NCBI RefSeq assembly: GCF_001865575.2
Contig: NZ_CP017561.2
Span: forward strand, 1-64,000
DNA: 64,000 nucleotides
Direction: 5' to 3'
From: Paraburkholderia sprentiae WSM5005
GTDB lineage: Bacteria > Pseudomonadota > Gammaproteobacteria > Burkholderiales > Burkholderiaceae
Below the pieces are notes generated by a model. The model was not told the DNA's origin. It did no database searches and saw nothing but the letters and a program-made list of their open reading frames with translations. Every line of letters begins with the position of its first letter. Position 1 is the first letter of the stretch. Shown here piece by piece: positions 20,059 through 28,388 of the stretch. Position numbers and translations under genes: made by a program.

Positions 20059-20129
20059 TTGATTTGCAGGTCAAGGGTGGCTCTTCGCGCCACCGGCTCC
20101 GCCGGCTTCGCCCTTGACAAGCAAATCAA
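20059..20129. repeat. Long inverted repeat
   Basis: TTGATTTGC-A-GGTCAAGGG (20059-20077) pairs with CCCTTGAC-A-A-GCAAATCAA (20111-20129), with a GC-rich 33-bp centre that itself contains CCGG/CCGG self-complementarity. It could form a strong cruciform or RNA hairpin. No gene adjoins it closely. The function is unknown. Confidence 0.6.
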
Positions 20130-20328
20130 CGCACCTTGGAGCCTAAGTACTTGATCTCAATGATTACAAAAATTTTGTGAGGGGAGGTGCCATGATCCGA
20201 CTAACATCGAATGCTGCCGGAGGGTGACGCCAAGCTCGCCTGTACGCTTGCCATGATGACGGTTGTCAATGAAACGCGTCGTCATCCGGCTTTGGCATGA
20301 GGAGCCCTCGTAGTGGCGGGGCACTGCC

Positions 20329-20847
20329 ATGCCTCTTCGCAGTTCATTACATTGGACCGCATTTGGCTCATTTTTCGAGCTGGGTAAGTCCTGCCCTCAA
20401 CGCATCGGACATCCAGACCAAAAACGCCTCCCACGCTTCCCTTCGGGAACGACCGCATACCTCGCAACGACCGCCTACGCGAACGATCGCCTGGTGCTCG
20501 TGAACCAGGGACTCGGTATGCCCTGGATCAACGGCGCCGACGTGAACTCCTCAACCGTCGTCAACGGCTCGGTGCTCTACAGCCTCGGCGATGCGAACAC
20601 GACCTACACGTCGGTGCAGCAAGCTGTGGGGACACAAACCGATATCGCCGGCGGCTGTCTGCTGTTGAGCATCCAGGCAGGCGGCGTCGCGCAGATCGTC
20701 GAAAGCGGGAAGGCGGGATGCACCTACGGCAACCTCCCGATTACGCTTCCGGTGACGGGAAGCTGGTCGGTCTACTCGCGCAATGCCAACGTCATCACGA
20801 TCAGCCTGCCGAAGGCAATCGGCGCGCCGACCGTGCCGATTGGATGA
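20329..20847 (+). CDS. Hypothetical protein, possibly 5'-altered
   Basis: The 172-residue frame has a basic, atypical first 40 residues, then a protein-like part rich in small and polar residues (NDRLVLVNQGLGMPWINGAD, VGTQTDIAGGCLLLSIQAGG). Two cysteines (C at IAGGC and AGCTYG) could form a disulfide. The N-terminal part may be non-native, and I cannot fix the start. It runs into a second short frame at 20870 that may be its former C-terminus. No family is recognised. Confidence 0.4.
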   Translation: MPLRSSLHWTAFGSFFELGKSCPQRIGHPDQKRLPRFPSGTTAYLATTAYANDRLVLVNQGLGMPWINGADVNSSTVVNGSVLYSLGDANTTYTSVQQAVGTQTDIAGGCLLLSIQAGGVAQIVESGKAGCTYGNLPITLPVTGSWSVYSRNANVITISLPKAIGAPTVPIG

Positions 20848-20869
20848 CGAGATCAAGGACACGATCAAT

Positions 20870-21040
20870 ATGGGCGGCTCGCTGGTTGTCGGTCTGATGA
20901 ACGGCAAGCTGATGGGCGGCTTTATGCTGCCGGCCAGCCAGCCACTGACGGTCGCGCAGTTCCCGTCGGCTGTCACTGACGTCATCGCGGCATCGATGCG
21001 GGCCGCGGCTTACAGCCTTGGCATCACCCAGAACCCGTAA
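20870..21040 (+). CDS. Small hypothetical protein, 56 aa
   Basis: The frame starts MGGSLVVGLMNGKLMGGFML, with AAGGA about 9 bp upstream, and ends SLGITQNP just before a strong terminator. In-frame sequence continues upstream (DDEIKDTIN) into the 3' end of the preceding frame, so either this is a separate small gene or both are one gene split by a frameshift near 20840. No family is recognised. Confidence 0.4.
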   Translation: MGGSLVVGLMNGKLMGGFMLPASQPLTVAQFPSAVTDVIAASMRAAAYSLGITQNP

Positions 21041-21057
21041 ATCACGTCTTCATGCTC

Positions 21058-21096
21058 CCTCCCGGAAGTCTGCTGCCGGGAGGCATTTCTTTTTTC
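21058..21096 (+). terminator. Rho-independent terminator
   Basis: CCTCCCGG / CCGGGAGG stem (21058-21083) followed by CATTTCTTTTTTC. It ends the unit containing the two hypothetical frames and separates it from the lipoprotein gene. Confidence 0.8.
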
Positions 21097-21110
21097 TCTA
21101 CCCGATCATC

Positions 21111-21767
21111 ATGAAACAGAATATCCGGCTCTTCTCGACTTCCATTGCGCTCGTCACCGCCGTGACGCTCGCCGCGTGTTCGAGTGGCCCCTCCGAAAGC
21201 GATGCGAAGGCTGCCGTCCACACATACCTTGGCAACTGCGAGTACCTTTCGATTGGCAGCTTCGACAAGGTCAACGGCACACCACAGGGCGACAATCGTT
21301 ATCTGGTCGACGTGAAGTACACGATCAAGATGAAGCCAACGCCCGACATCAAGGCATACGCCAGCGAAAAATATGCGGCGGAGGTCGACAACCTGAAGCA
21401 GCATGTCGCGCACGCACATGACGTCGAAAACGCATGGAAAGCCGCCGAGCAAGCCTGGATACAGGGCAACCCCGGTCAGGACGCGAGCGCGTACGAAGTC
21501 GCCCATCAGGACGGCTGGGCCGAATATCAGAAGGTCATGCCGCTGCTTCTCGGCGGCGATCAACTCGTGAACAACGCTCCACACACGGCGAAAGCCGCGA
21601 TGGAGCGCGCCATGCGGCAAACCTGCCCCAACGTCAACTCGTCGCTGCTCGACAACTTTTTTAACGGCAACGAACCCGTCGAACAGTATGCGGACGGCAT
21701 CGAAGAAAGCTTCACTGGCAAAGTCGCTATGACGAAAACGGACAACGGCTGGCAAGACGATCGGTGA
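21111..21767 (+). CDS. Putative lipoprotein
   Basis: The 218-residue protein has a lipoprotein signal: a basic start MKQNIR, a hydrophobic core and a lipobox LAAC at residues 21-24. The mature part is acidic/alpha-helical with two more cysteines (LGNCEYL, RQTCPNV). The ATG at 21111 is preferred over 21018, which lies in the upstream terminator. No domain is recognised. It may be an envelope-located island gene. Confidence 0.6.
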   Translation: MKQNIRLFSTSIALVTAVTLAACSSGPSESDAKAAVHTYLGNCEYLSIGSFDKVNGTPQGDNRYLVDVKYTIKMKPTPDIKAYASEKYAAEVDNLKQHVAHAHDVENAWKAAEQAWIQGNPGQDASAYEVAHQDGWAEYQKVMPLLLGGDQLVNNAPHTAKAAMERAMRQTCPNVNSSLLDNFFNGNEPVEQYADGIEESFTGKVAMTKTDNGWQDDR

Positions 21768-21962
21768 GCGCTATCTTTGGGGAAACATAAACTGCGCTGG
21801 CGAACTGCCAGCGAGGGCGGTTCAGATCACTCCTTTTTTTTGTAGGAGCCTGGGCAGTAGCAAACGGACCTGTTGCGGACGTACGCTCGCCGTCTTGATC
21901 AGCCCGAAGCTGACCCTCAGATCCACACCGCCCTCGTGTCGACTGGGCCGAGCTTCACGCGG

Positions 21963-22001
21963 TATACTTGATGTATCTCTCAAGATCTCAATCTCTCAAG
22001 A
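21963..22001 (+). promoter_or_regulatory. Candidate promoter/operator of the RHH-ImmA-DUF4411 operon
   Basis: TATACT (21963-21968) is a plausible -10. It is followed by two exact copies of ATCTCTCAAGA (21975-21985 and 21991-22001), 16 bp apart, and CTTGA (21968-21972) forms a dyad with the first TCAAG. Direct repeats directly before an RHH gene fit autoregulation by a toxin-antitoxin repressor. Confidence 0.45.
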
Positions 22002-22010
22002 CGGAAGACC

Positions 22011-22283
22011 ATGCGAAATCAGGTGACACCGCCCATAAGCACGGTCGCGAGAGTTCAGCGCGGTGCGTCCAATGCAACGGCAGATGTGGGTAAGACTCGC
22101 CAGATCCATAAAAAGGGCGAGGTGAACATTTCGGCATATTTTCCCTCCGAGGTAAAGGCGTCGCTGCGCATGATCCAAGCCAAGACTGGGAACAACGTTA
22201 AGGAATGTCTGGCCGAGGCCCTGCCCGACCTCTTCAGAAAGTACAACGTTCCCGTATCCGCGGAGCTGGAAAAAGGTCGGTAA
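22011..22283 (+). CDS. Ribbon-helix-helix antitoxin-like protein
   Basis: The 90-residue protein has a basic, flexible N-terminus, then KKGEVNISAYFPSEVKASLR, IQAKTGNNVKECLAEALPDL and FRKYNVPV. That beta-strand plus two-helix pattern is typical of RHH DNA-binding proteins such as plasmid-type antitoxins. It ends 2 bp before the ImmA-like gene, so it opens a tight three-gene operon. DNA binding and the repressor role are inferred. Confidence 0.6.
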   Translation: MRNQVTPPISTVARVQRGASNATADVGKTRQIHKKGEVNISAYFPSEVKASLRMIQAKTGNNVKECLAEALPDLFRKYNVPVSAELEKGR

Positions 22284-22285
22284 GC

Positions 22286-23443
22286 ATGGCAACGGCAAAG
22301 GAAGGCCTGCCCATCACACCTGCTATCGTCAGGTGGGCGCGTGAACGGTCCGGCTACTCGATCGAAGACGCAAAGCGTCACTTCAAGAAGATCGCTGCCT
22401 GGGAAGCAGGAGAGGCGCTGCCGACCTATGCGCAGGTCGAAGACATGGCCGACCGCTTCAAGGTGCCCGTCGCCGTGTTCTTCTTCCCAAAGCCGCCCGA
22501 GGTGCCACCGCTCGAAAAGTCATTCCGCACGCTCACAGCCGAAGACTTCGCGGCTATTCCCCGCAGGGTGCGCTTTTTCCTGCGCCAGGGACAGGCAATG
22601 CAGCTCAATTTGGCAGAGCTGAACGATGGCAAGAACCCTGCGCCGCATCTCATCACCCGCGATCTCAAGGTCACGCCAAATACGTCGCTCGGCAAGATTG
22701 CCGCCGACGTGCGGAAGTTTCTCGGCGTGAGCGTCGACCAGCAGGCCGCCTGGAAGAATGTTGATGAGGCCTTGGAAAAGTGGCGTGAAGTCTTTGCGGC
22801 GAAGGCCGGCATCTATGCCTTCAAGGATGCCTTCCGGGCGCCCAATTACTTCGGGTTCTGTCTCTACGACGACGAATTCCCTGTCATCTATATCAACAAT
22901 AGCTCAGCGAAGTCGCGCCAGATTTTTACGCTCTTCCACGAGTTGGGGCACCTGCTCTTTCACACGAGCGGAGTCGACCTGCTCGATGACCCATTCATCA
23001 AACACCTGGGCGACGCCGAGCAGAAAATCGAGATTATCTGCAACGGCTTGGCCGCACGCGTCCTCGTACCCGATGACCTCCTCGACCAGATGCTCAAGGG
23101 TATGAAGATAGGCCGGCTTGCCGCAAGCCAACTCGGCGACCACTTTAACGTCAGCCGCGAAGTTATCTACCGCAAATTCCTCGACCGCGGCCTGATCGCT
23201 GCGGACGAGTACGTGGCAGCCGCGAAGGAATGGGCCGCACAGATGAAGAAGCCCGAAGGCGCAGAACCGTCTGGCAACTACTACAACAGCCAGCACGCCT
23301 ATCTCGGGCAGCGTTACATCGACCTGGCTTTCACGAGGTATCACCAGCAGCGCTTTGATCAGCGGCAACTGGCCGAGTACCTGAACATGAAGCCGAAGAG
23401 TCTGCCGACCTTCGCAGAGAAATTTGCGGGGGGAGGGCTTTGA
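22286..23443 (+). CDS. XRE-family regulator with ImmA/IrrE metallopeptidase domain
   Basis: The 385-residue protein combines an N-terminal XRE-type HTH (residues about 10-55: RWARERSGYSIEDAKRHFKK, then WEAGEALPTYAQVEDMAD) with an ImmA/IrrE zinc-peptidase domain. The motif FHELGHLLFH (HExxH, about residue 217) and the downstream EIICNGLAARVLVP segment are intact. Such proteins cleave or sequester partner regulators and occur as antitoxins. The stop overlaps the next start (TGATG), so it is coupled to the DUF4411 protein. The start at 22286 is chosen over an upstream frame that overlaps the RHH gene. Confidence 0.85.
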   Translation: MATAKEGLPITPAIVRWARERSGYSIEDAKRHFKKIAAWEAGEALPTYAQVEDMADRFKVPVAVFFFPKPPEVPPLEKSFRTLTAEDFAAIPRRVRFFLRQGQAMQLNLAELNDGKNPAPHLITRDLKVTPNTSLGKIAADVRKFLGVSVDQQAAWKNVDEALEKWREVFAAKAGIYAFKDAFRAPNYFGFCLYDDEFPVIYINNSSAKSRQIFTLFHELGHLLFHTSGVDLLDDPFIKHLGDAEQKIEIICNGLAARVLVPDDLLDQMLKGMKIGRLAASQLGDHFNVSREVIYRKFLDRGLIAADEYVAAAKEWAAQMKKPEGAEPSGNYYNSQHAYLGQRYIDLAFTRYHQQRFDQRQLAEYLNMKPKSLPTFAEKFAGGGL

Positions 23444-23910
23444 TGTACGTCCTAGACACTGGCGTCATTTCGAATCTGCATAAGAACTACTATCGCAAGC
23501 GCTTCGTGTCGCTGTGGAGAGAGTTCGATCAGCTTGTGGTCGACGGAAAGATCACGTCGACTCGCGAGGTCTTTCATGAACTCGGCGAAGGTTCACCCGG
23601 CGCTGATCTTGATTGGGCCAAGGCCAACGCCAAGCTCTTCGCCGCGCCTGACGCAAAGGAAGGTGCATTCGTGGCCAAAATTTATGCCGTCGCGCACTTC
23701 CAGGCAAACATTGAAAAGCAAAAACTCTACAAGGGTGGTCGCAACGCTGACGCTTTCGTCGTGGCTCGCGCCCATGCGATCGGTGGAACCGTTGTGACAG
23801 CCGAACGGCTGAAGCCGAACGCCGTGAAGGTTCCAAACATCTGCGCTCATTTCAAAATCCCCTGCTTGGATCTCGAGGGATTCATGGAGAGCGAAGGCTG
23901 GGAGTTTTGA
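23443..23910 (+). CDS. DUF4411-family PIN-like protein (candidate toxin)
   Basis: The 155-residue protein begins MYVLDTGVISNLHKNYY, with an early aspartate as in PIN nucleases. Next comes STREVFHELG (acidic), then GGRNADAFVVARAHAIGGTV with VTAER, the usual second acidic cluster before the last strand. DUF4411 proteins are predicted PIN-like ribonucleases and are found beside ImmA/IrrE-type proteins. I infer an RNase toxin with the upstream gene as antitoxin. Confidence 0.75.
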   Translation: MYVLDTGVISNLHKNYYRKRFVSLWREFDQLVVDGKITSTREVFHELGEGSPGADLDWAKANAKLFAAPDAKEGAFVAKIYAVAHFQANIEKQKLYKGGRNADAFVVARAHAIGGTVVTAERLKPNAVKVPNICAHFKIPCLDLEGFMESEGWEF

Positions 23911-24416
23911 GAAGCTTGCGCGTGTTCGGATGCCGCAGAGCTGTTTGTCGCATACGTCCACTCATGGCCTCGGAAGTCAGCGCGAGCGCTGGCGAACGTG
24001 TATTGCTCGGTGACGCGAACTTCCCTTGTCGACACAACCGGAGCGTTCGACGTGGTGGCTATGAGCGCTGTGGCAACTGCGACGGTCGGCACACCACCAG
24101 TACATCGGAGATGCCGGTTACAGAGCGAAGCGCACGAATCGTTGTGTCGTGTTGCTGCACACTACTGGACTCGTCGTAGATGAAGACGATGAGCGAGTTG
24201 TCGAGCTACTGAAAGGCACCAGATGGCATACCTCTCCGACCGAGCCCTCAGCAATTGCGCGCCAATACAGAGCCCAACCAGTACGGCCGATGTCATGTAG
24301 TGCCATTCCATGCCCTGCAGCCCCGAGATCGCGGGCTGTTGCTCGCGTCAGACCATTCTCCAGATTGACCAGATATGTTCCGTCTCCGGTTGCGCGGATT
24401 GTGTGGGCGAGAGCGG
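23911..24416. other. Gene-free stretch, 506 bp
   Basis: The stretch lies between the DUF4411 gene and the 3' end of kwaB. Several short frames on both strands have neither ribosome sites nor recognisable sequence. A minus frame at 24118-24306 reads protein-like for about 30 residues (MALHDIGRTGWALYWRAIAE) and may be a remnant. I cannot assign it. No terminator is obvious. Confidence 0.35.
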
Positions 24417-25343
24417 CTACCCGCCGACGGGACTTGCGGACGGTACGTCGAAATCCGTCTCGGACAATTCCGAGTGGAGGCGGTGGTTGAGAAGCACCTG
24501 AATGATCGTCCGGATGGTCTCCTCGGTTGGAACGATCCGGTCCTGGTCGTCGAACTGGATCTGCCAGTTCCGCGCTGCATTCGTTGCGCGAAGCCGCTGC
24601 ATATAGTCCGGATTGGCGTAGTGAGCCCGCTCGTGCACGACGGCCATGCGCCGCAGGTGCATGGCATTCGTTCCGACATGCTGTATCAGCAGGGCCATAT
24701 CCGAAAAAACCGCTTTGAACTCGTCGTTTTGCTGGAGTTCGACGAAGGAGGTCGCATATGTCTGCTTGTATTCGAGCAGCGACTCGAAGCTGGCCTTGTT
24801 GATGATCAGAAGATCAGTTTTCGTTGCGAAAAAATCGAATGTCTTCGCAATCTGAAAGGATTGATCACCCGCAAGATCAAGCTGGTTGCCATTCAGCACC
24901 AGGTTGACGACCGAGGCTCGCTTTTTCACGCGCCAGTCACTGGCGAGCCGCCGGACTCCGTACAGCACATCTTTCCCCATCTGGAGCCGTACCACATATC
25001 CGGCGCTATTCTCCAGTTGCTTCACATTGGTAATCAGATGCTCTTCAGGCGGCAGATCGATCTGATCTTGCAGCTGCGGAAACGTCGTTTCGTCTCCCTC
25101 CAGATAGAGACAGCCGACTTCGTTGGGCTGCGCCAGCAACTGATAGTCTTCGACTTCCTGGTAGCGCGCGAGCGTGTCAGTGACAATTCGTTTGAGTTCT
25201 TCCGTAAGCTCGTCGGTCGTTACGGTGGCGAATGCCTTGAAGAGCCCGCTCTTTCCGGAGCTTTTCTTGAACGTCCATAGCGTCAGGGATGAATCGGCAA
25301 CGTTAAAATTTTTAATACCTGCCAGAGCTTCATTAGCGGCCAT
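24417..25343 (-). CDS. kwaB: Kiwa anti-phage protein KwaB (DUF4868)
   Basis: KwaB is the cytoplasmic partner in the two-gene Kiwa defence system. The 308 residues match DUF4868 in pattern: a mid-protein LLIINKASFESLLEYKQTYA block, then the C-terminal NWQIQFDDQDRIVPTEETIR segment. The family is defined by this C-terminal domain. The start lies 3 bp after the kwaA stop, so the genes are one operon. The DUF match and the kwaA pairing together support the call. Confidence 0.82.
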   Translation of the reverse strand: MAANEALAGIKNFNVADSSLTLWTFKKSSGKSGLFKAFATVTTDELTEELKRIVTDTLARYQEVEDYQLLAQPNEVGCLYLEGDETTFPQLQDQIDLPPEEHLITNVKQLENSAGYVVRLQMGKDVLYGVRRLASDWRVKKRASVVNLVLNGNQLDLAGDQSFQIAKTFDFFATKTDLLIINKASFESLLEYKQTYATSFVELQQNDEFKAVFSDMALLIQHVGTNAMHLRRMAVVHERAHYANPDYMQRLRATNAARNWQIQFDDQDRIVPTEETIRTIIQVLLNHRLHSELSETDFDVPSASPVGG

Positions 25344-25346
25344 AAT

Positions 25347-25928
25347 TTACTCTTTGAATTTTGATAGTACGTAGACGCCCTGCACGACGCATGATTTAAG
25401 TTTGTCGCCCGAATATATTTTCGATTTTGACAACGCAATTACGCTTCTGCTATTGCCGTTGATGTCCGCGCTGATTTCGTAAAGCTGCCAGCCCGTAGCA
25501 AGCAGAAGCGGATTCATTAAAATCTGACCTGACCGGTAAGTGATCAAAAACATCCACGCCAGAAAAACAATGAACCCATAAAATTTTCCGCTGCTCCCGA
25601 GATCCAGTCCCATAAATGATACGACGTAGGGAAAGACGTAGTTGATCAGATCGTTCGGAACCGTCTTTGATTCTTTAACCGTGAGTTCGTGTACGCCGGG
25701 AATCCGGTTGAGAACCCAGATAAAGAAGAGGAGGCTCACAAGACAAATAATGAAAAACGTCAGTGATCGTCCGGGATTGGTTAAGACTGGCAGTTCGCAA
25801 TCCTTAAGGGACCGGCAAAGCGATTTAGCCCAGCTCTTGTCGGCGATATCCTGAAGCAGCAGGATCACGCTCAGAGGAAAATATGAACCAAGAAAAAGTA
25901 GTGCGGACGGTATTAGCCTGACTTGCAT
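25347..25928 (-). CDS. kwaA: Kiwa anti-phage membrane protein KwaA
   Basis: KwaA is the membrane sensor subunit of Kiwa. The 193 residues contain four predicted membrane segments (LIPSALLFLGSYFPLSVILL; LTFFIICLVSLLFFIWVL; NYVFPYVVSFMGL; FYGFIVFLAWMFLITY), matching KwaA topology. The ATG at 25928 follows AGGACAGGA; an upstream in-frame ATG (26003) has a His/Arg-rich leader and is rejected. Base composition is clearly more AT-rich than the chromosome, a sign of transfer. Confidence 0.8.
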   Translation of the reverse strand: MQVRLIPSALLFLGSYFPLSVILLLQDIADKSWAKSLCRSLKDCELPVLTNPGRSLTFFIICLVSLLFFIWVLNRIPGVHELTVKESKTVPNDLINYVFPYVVSFMGLDLGSSGKFYGFIVFLAWMFLITYRSGQILMNPLLLATGWQLYEISADINGNSRSVIALSKSKIYSGDKLKSCVVQGVYVLSKFKE

Positions 25929-26114
25929 TCCTGTCCTGATCCGCTCACGCGTTGGATGATGGTGTCTGACGGTCTCGGCGTGAATTTTACGCTGTGAAAG
26001 CAATTTGCGCTATTCCTGGTAACGGTCAACGGCACTCGCGGACGGTCAGGGATATTCAATGGGCATTTGGGCAGTGCAGAGCGAGCCGGGACACGTGGCG
26101 TTCAGCGGTCCCGG

Positions 26115-26924
26115 TCACGCCCCGGCGGTGGGCTGTCCGGCGATGACGGCTCCCAATGCCCGACGCTGGCCTCCGCCGTCAAAGGCGGCCAGAACATCCG
26201 GAACGGCATTCTCATTCTGTTTGCTGCCGGGTTGTTGGACTGACGGGATATGCGCTCCTTCGTCGCCTCGTTCTCGCTGGAGGGCGAGGCGCTGGTTGTC
26301 ACTTTCGAAGGCGGCGAGTTCGCGGCGCTCGATGCGGTCGAGGGTGGCACGGCGGCGTTCGATCCCGCGAGCCTGGATCGAGAGTCGCAACTGGAATTCT
26401 TTTTGCTCCGTTCGATGGCGCTCGTGGAGCTGCCTCCGATACTCAAGATAAGCGCGCGTTTCCTGTCTGTCGCGATAGCGATGCAACTTTTCTTGAAGAT
26501 GCGGAATGCCAGTAACCCGGCCCGGAAACGCGGCGAGCCCGGTAGGCCTGTCTGCCCACACGGCGTCGCGACATTCGTTGCGAGCATCGCGCAAATGTCG
26601 TCGTTCTTCGCTTTGTCGCAGCCGAATAGCTTCGCGCATGATCCGATGCAGGTCGGCAAGCGCTGAGCGTTCGCGCGCGACGGCCTGTCGTCGATGCTCT
26701 TGCGCGTGTTTAAGCTGCGCGCGCTGGTCGGCGCGGCGGTTGGCGCTGTCGGCCCGCTGAATGAGCGCGCGGTGACTGGCGGCAGGCTGCTGCGCTTCTC
26801 CATCCGACGGAAACGATTCAGGCGGATATTTACGTCCAAGGAAGTCGCGGAGGCTACCGAACAGGCAAACGCTGAACACTAGTGGCCTTGCCCCCCGATG
26901 AGCTTGGCTCGAATCTCCACACAT
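26115..26924 (-). pseudogene. C-terminal remnant of a conjugative relaxase (tentative)
   Basis: The 269-residue frame is extremely Arg/Gln/Glu-rich and helical (HRIMREAIRLRQSEERRHLR, DARNECRDAVWADRPTGLAA, RYRDRQETRAYLEYRRQLHE) and ends AVPDVLAAFDGGGQRRALGA with VIAGQP. This resembles C-terminal tails of MobA/TraI-like relaxases. The histidine-triad catalytic half is missing and the first 40 residues look non-native. If correct, it is the only transfer-gene trace in the island. Opposite-strand frames are shadows. Confidence 0.45.
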
Positions 26925-27083
26925 TCGGTTCTCTTTGCCTGCTAATTGCCCTTACCCTTCACGGTTGGCCATATGCGATCGGTGTCGCAGTTCTGGCCCG
27001 CAGGATACCGGCTAAAGAGCTAATAACTCCGGCTACAGAGGAGATTACTGTAAGTGTCGGTGCTCTCCCGATGCTCGTCATCA

Positions 27084-27773
27084 CTAAAACAAGGAGTGCG
27101 GGGCCTGATCCCGTTCAGGCGCACAATAAGCATCTCGCGTGGCGTCCAGAAATGACTGTGGGGATGCGAGCGCTTCATCGAGTTTGCCCGCGTGCTCAAG
27201 GCTGACGAAGAGCGCTGCGGAAAACGCCTGACAATTCAGCGATTTTGCCGGATTGAACGCGATATCGGTGAAGCCTCCCGCTTTCTTCAACGTACCCCAC
27301 AGGTGGCGATTCTTCGCGAGGGCGTTGATGTACAGCCAGTCGTAAAAGTACGTTGTCGGTTGCAGGGGAAATTCCGACTGCATGAAAATGAACTTCACGA
27401 GGCGACCTGATGCTTTCAGTCGCTCATCCCGTTTGGCAGTTCGCGAATCGGTTTCCAGCAGGTCCTTGTAAGGGCCGCCGCGTTCGAACACCTTGCTCGC
27501 CTGAAATGCCATCTCGACGGAGAACGTCCGGCTGTACTTTAGGGTGGTGAAGGAAAGGTTAAATGCACTGAGTGCAACGCCGTCCTCGTCGGGCGATTTG
27601 CTCGAAATTTCGAGCAAATCATGGAGCCCGTCTTCTGCGGCGTGGGCGTGCAGGGATGCAATGGACTTCTGTGCCTGTGACAGCGCCATGCCGGCGAACC
27701 ACTGGAAATCGACGGTTACTTCCCGCACCCCTATGTGGGAGGTACAAGGAACGAACACAGGTCGGGTGGCCAT
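27084..27773 (-). CDS. NADAR-family antitoxin (DarT1-associated)
   Basis: NADAR-domain antitoxins remove ADP-ribose added by DarT-type toxins. The 229-residue protein begins MATRPVFVPCTSHIGVREV, then VDFQWFAGMALSQAQKSIAS, LLEISSKSPDEDGVALSAFN and YDWLYINALAKN. This matches my knowledge of DarT1-associated NADAR proteins (XF-W-x(n)-QKSI-LH, LEISSKS, LSAFNL). An ATG at 27773 follows a TTG at 27776 and is preferred. The gene starts 6 bp after the darT stop, giving one operon. Confidence 0.75.
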   Translation of the reverse strand: MATRPVFVPCTSHIGVREVTVDFQWFAGMALSQAQKSIASLHAHAAEDGLHDLLEISSKSPDEDGVALSAFNLSFTTLKYSRTFSVEMAFQASKVFERGGPYKDLLETDSRTAKRDERLKASGRLVKFIFMQSEFPLQPTTYFYDWLYINALAKNRHLWGTLKKAGGFTDIAFNPAKSLNCQAFSAALFVSLEHAGKLDEALASPQSFLDATRDAYCAPERDQAPHSLF

Positions 27774-27779
27774 CAAAAA

Positions 27780-28388
27780 TTATCTCCAGTGTTGATAATC
27801 GGCGCGAGGTCCTTCCCAGCCGCCCCTGAATGATAACGTCGCGTGCGCGGCTGCGAATGCCTGACGCGACTGCCAGTCGTCGATATGCACGTGCAGAAAG
27901 TAACGTGGCTCAACCACGCCAAATACCAGGACCTCGGCTTGCGGATTCGTGGGAAAGTGGACGGGCAGGCCCATCTCGGCTCGCGTAGGTTTGCCGACGG
28001 TTTCTGCATACATGGCGCTGATGCCTGGCACGCCGCGACGAACGACATCCGGCACGGCACGCGCTGTACCGCTGGCTGCATTCTCGGCGGAGAAGATACA
28101 GTCTTTCTCCCAAAGAATCGAAGATGAGCACTCGATGACGGCCCACTTCACGCCAGGATTGTTGCACCTCGCTGTGTAGAACATCTTGTAATTGGGCCAT
28201 CCGATGGTGAAGCAACTGGCATCTTGATGCCCGTCCAGCCGGATTTCGTCATTGTGTTCAAAAGGAACCCCGCCTTCGGTTAGTGTGTGGCGCGGCACGA
28301 TGCCGTTGGCGAGGATGGCGGGGAGGTTGGCAAGACGGGTGAAGTGAAGGAGGCTCGGGATGCCTCGTGTGGCGACGAAAGTTTGCAT
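27780..28388 (-). CDS. darT: DarT-family (DUF4433) DNA ADP-ribosyltransferase toxin
   Basis: DarT toxins transfer ADP-ribose from NAD+ to bases in single-stranded DNA. The 202 residues show the family pattern: LLHFTRLANLPAILANGI near the start, NDEIRLDG with Arg50 (NAD binding), CFTIGWPNYKMFYTAR, and NPQAEVLVFG with Glu152 as the likely catalytic glutamate. The partner NADAR antitoxin is encoded 6 bp downstream. Key residues are intact, so the toxin should be active. Confidence 0.85.
   Translation of the reverse strand: MQTFVATRGIPSLLHFTRLANLPAILANGIVPRHTLTEGGVPFEHNDEIRLDGHQDASCFTIGWPNYKMFYTARCNNPGVKWAVIECSSSILWEKDCIFSAENAASGTARAVPDVVRRGVPGISAMYAETVGKPTRAEMGLPVHFPTNPQAEVLVFGVVEPRYFLHVHIDDWQSRQAFAAAHATLSFRGGWEGPRADYQHWR

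Noticed and set aside
23847..24306. Short minus frames in the gap between DUF4411 and kwaB
   Set aside because: No start signals or family resemblance; only a weak protein-like run, not enough to call a gene.
26250..26666. Plus-strand 138-aa frame opposite the relaxase-like remnant
   Set aside because: It has some hydrophobic stretches but no ribosome site or family, and the minus frame over the same bases is the more protein-like one.
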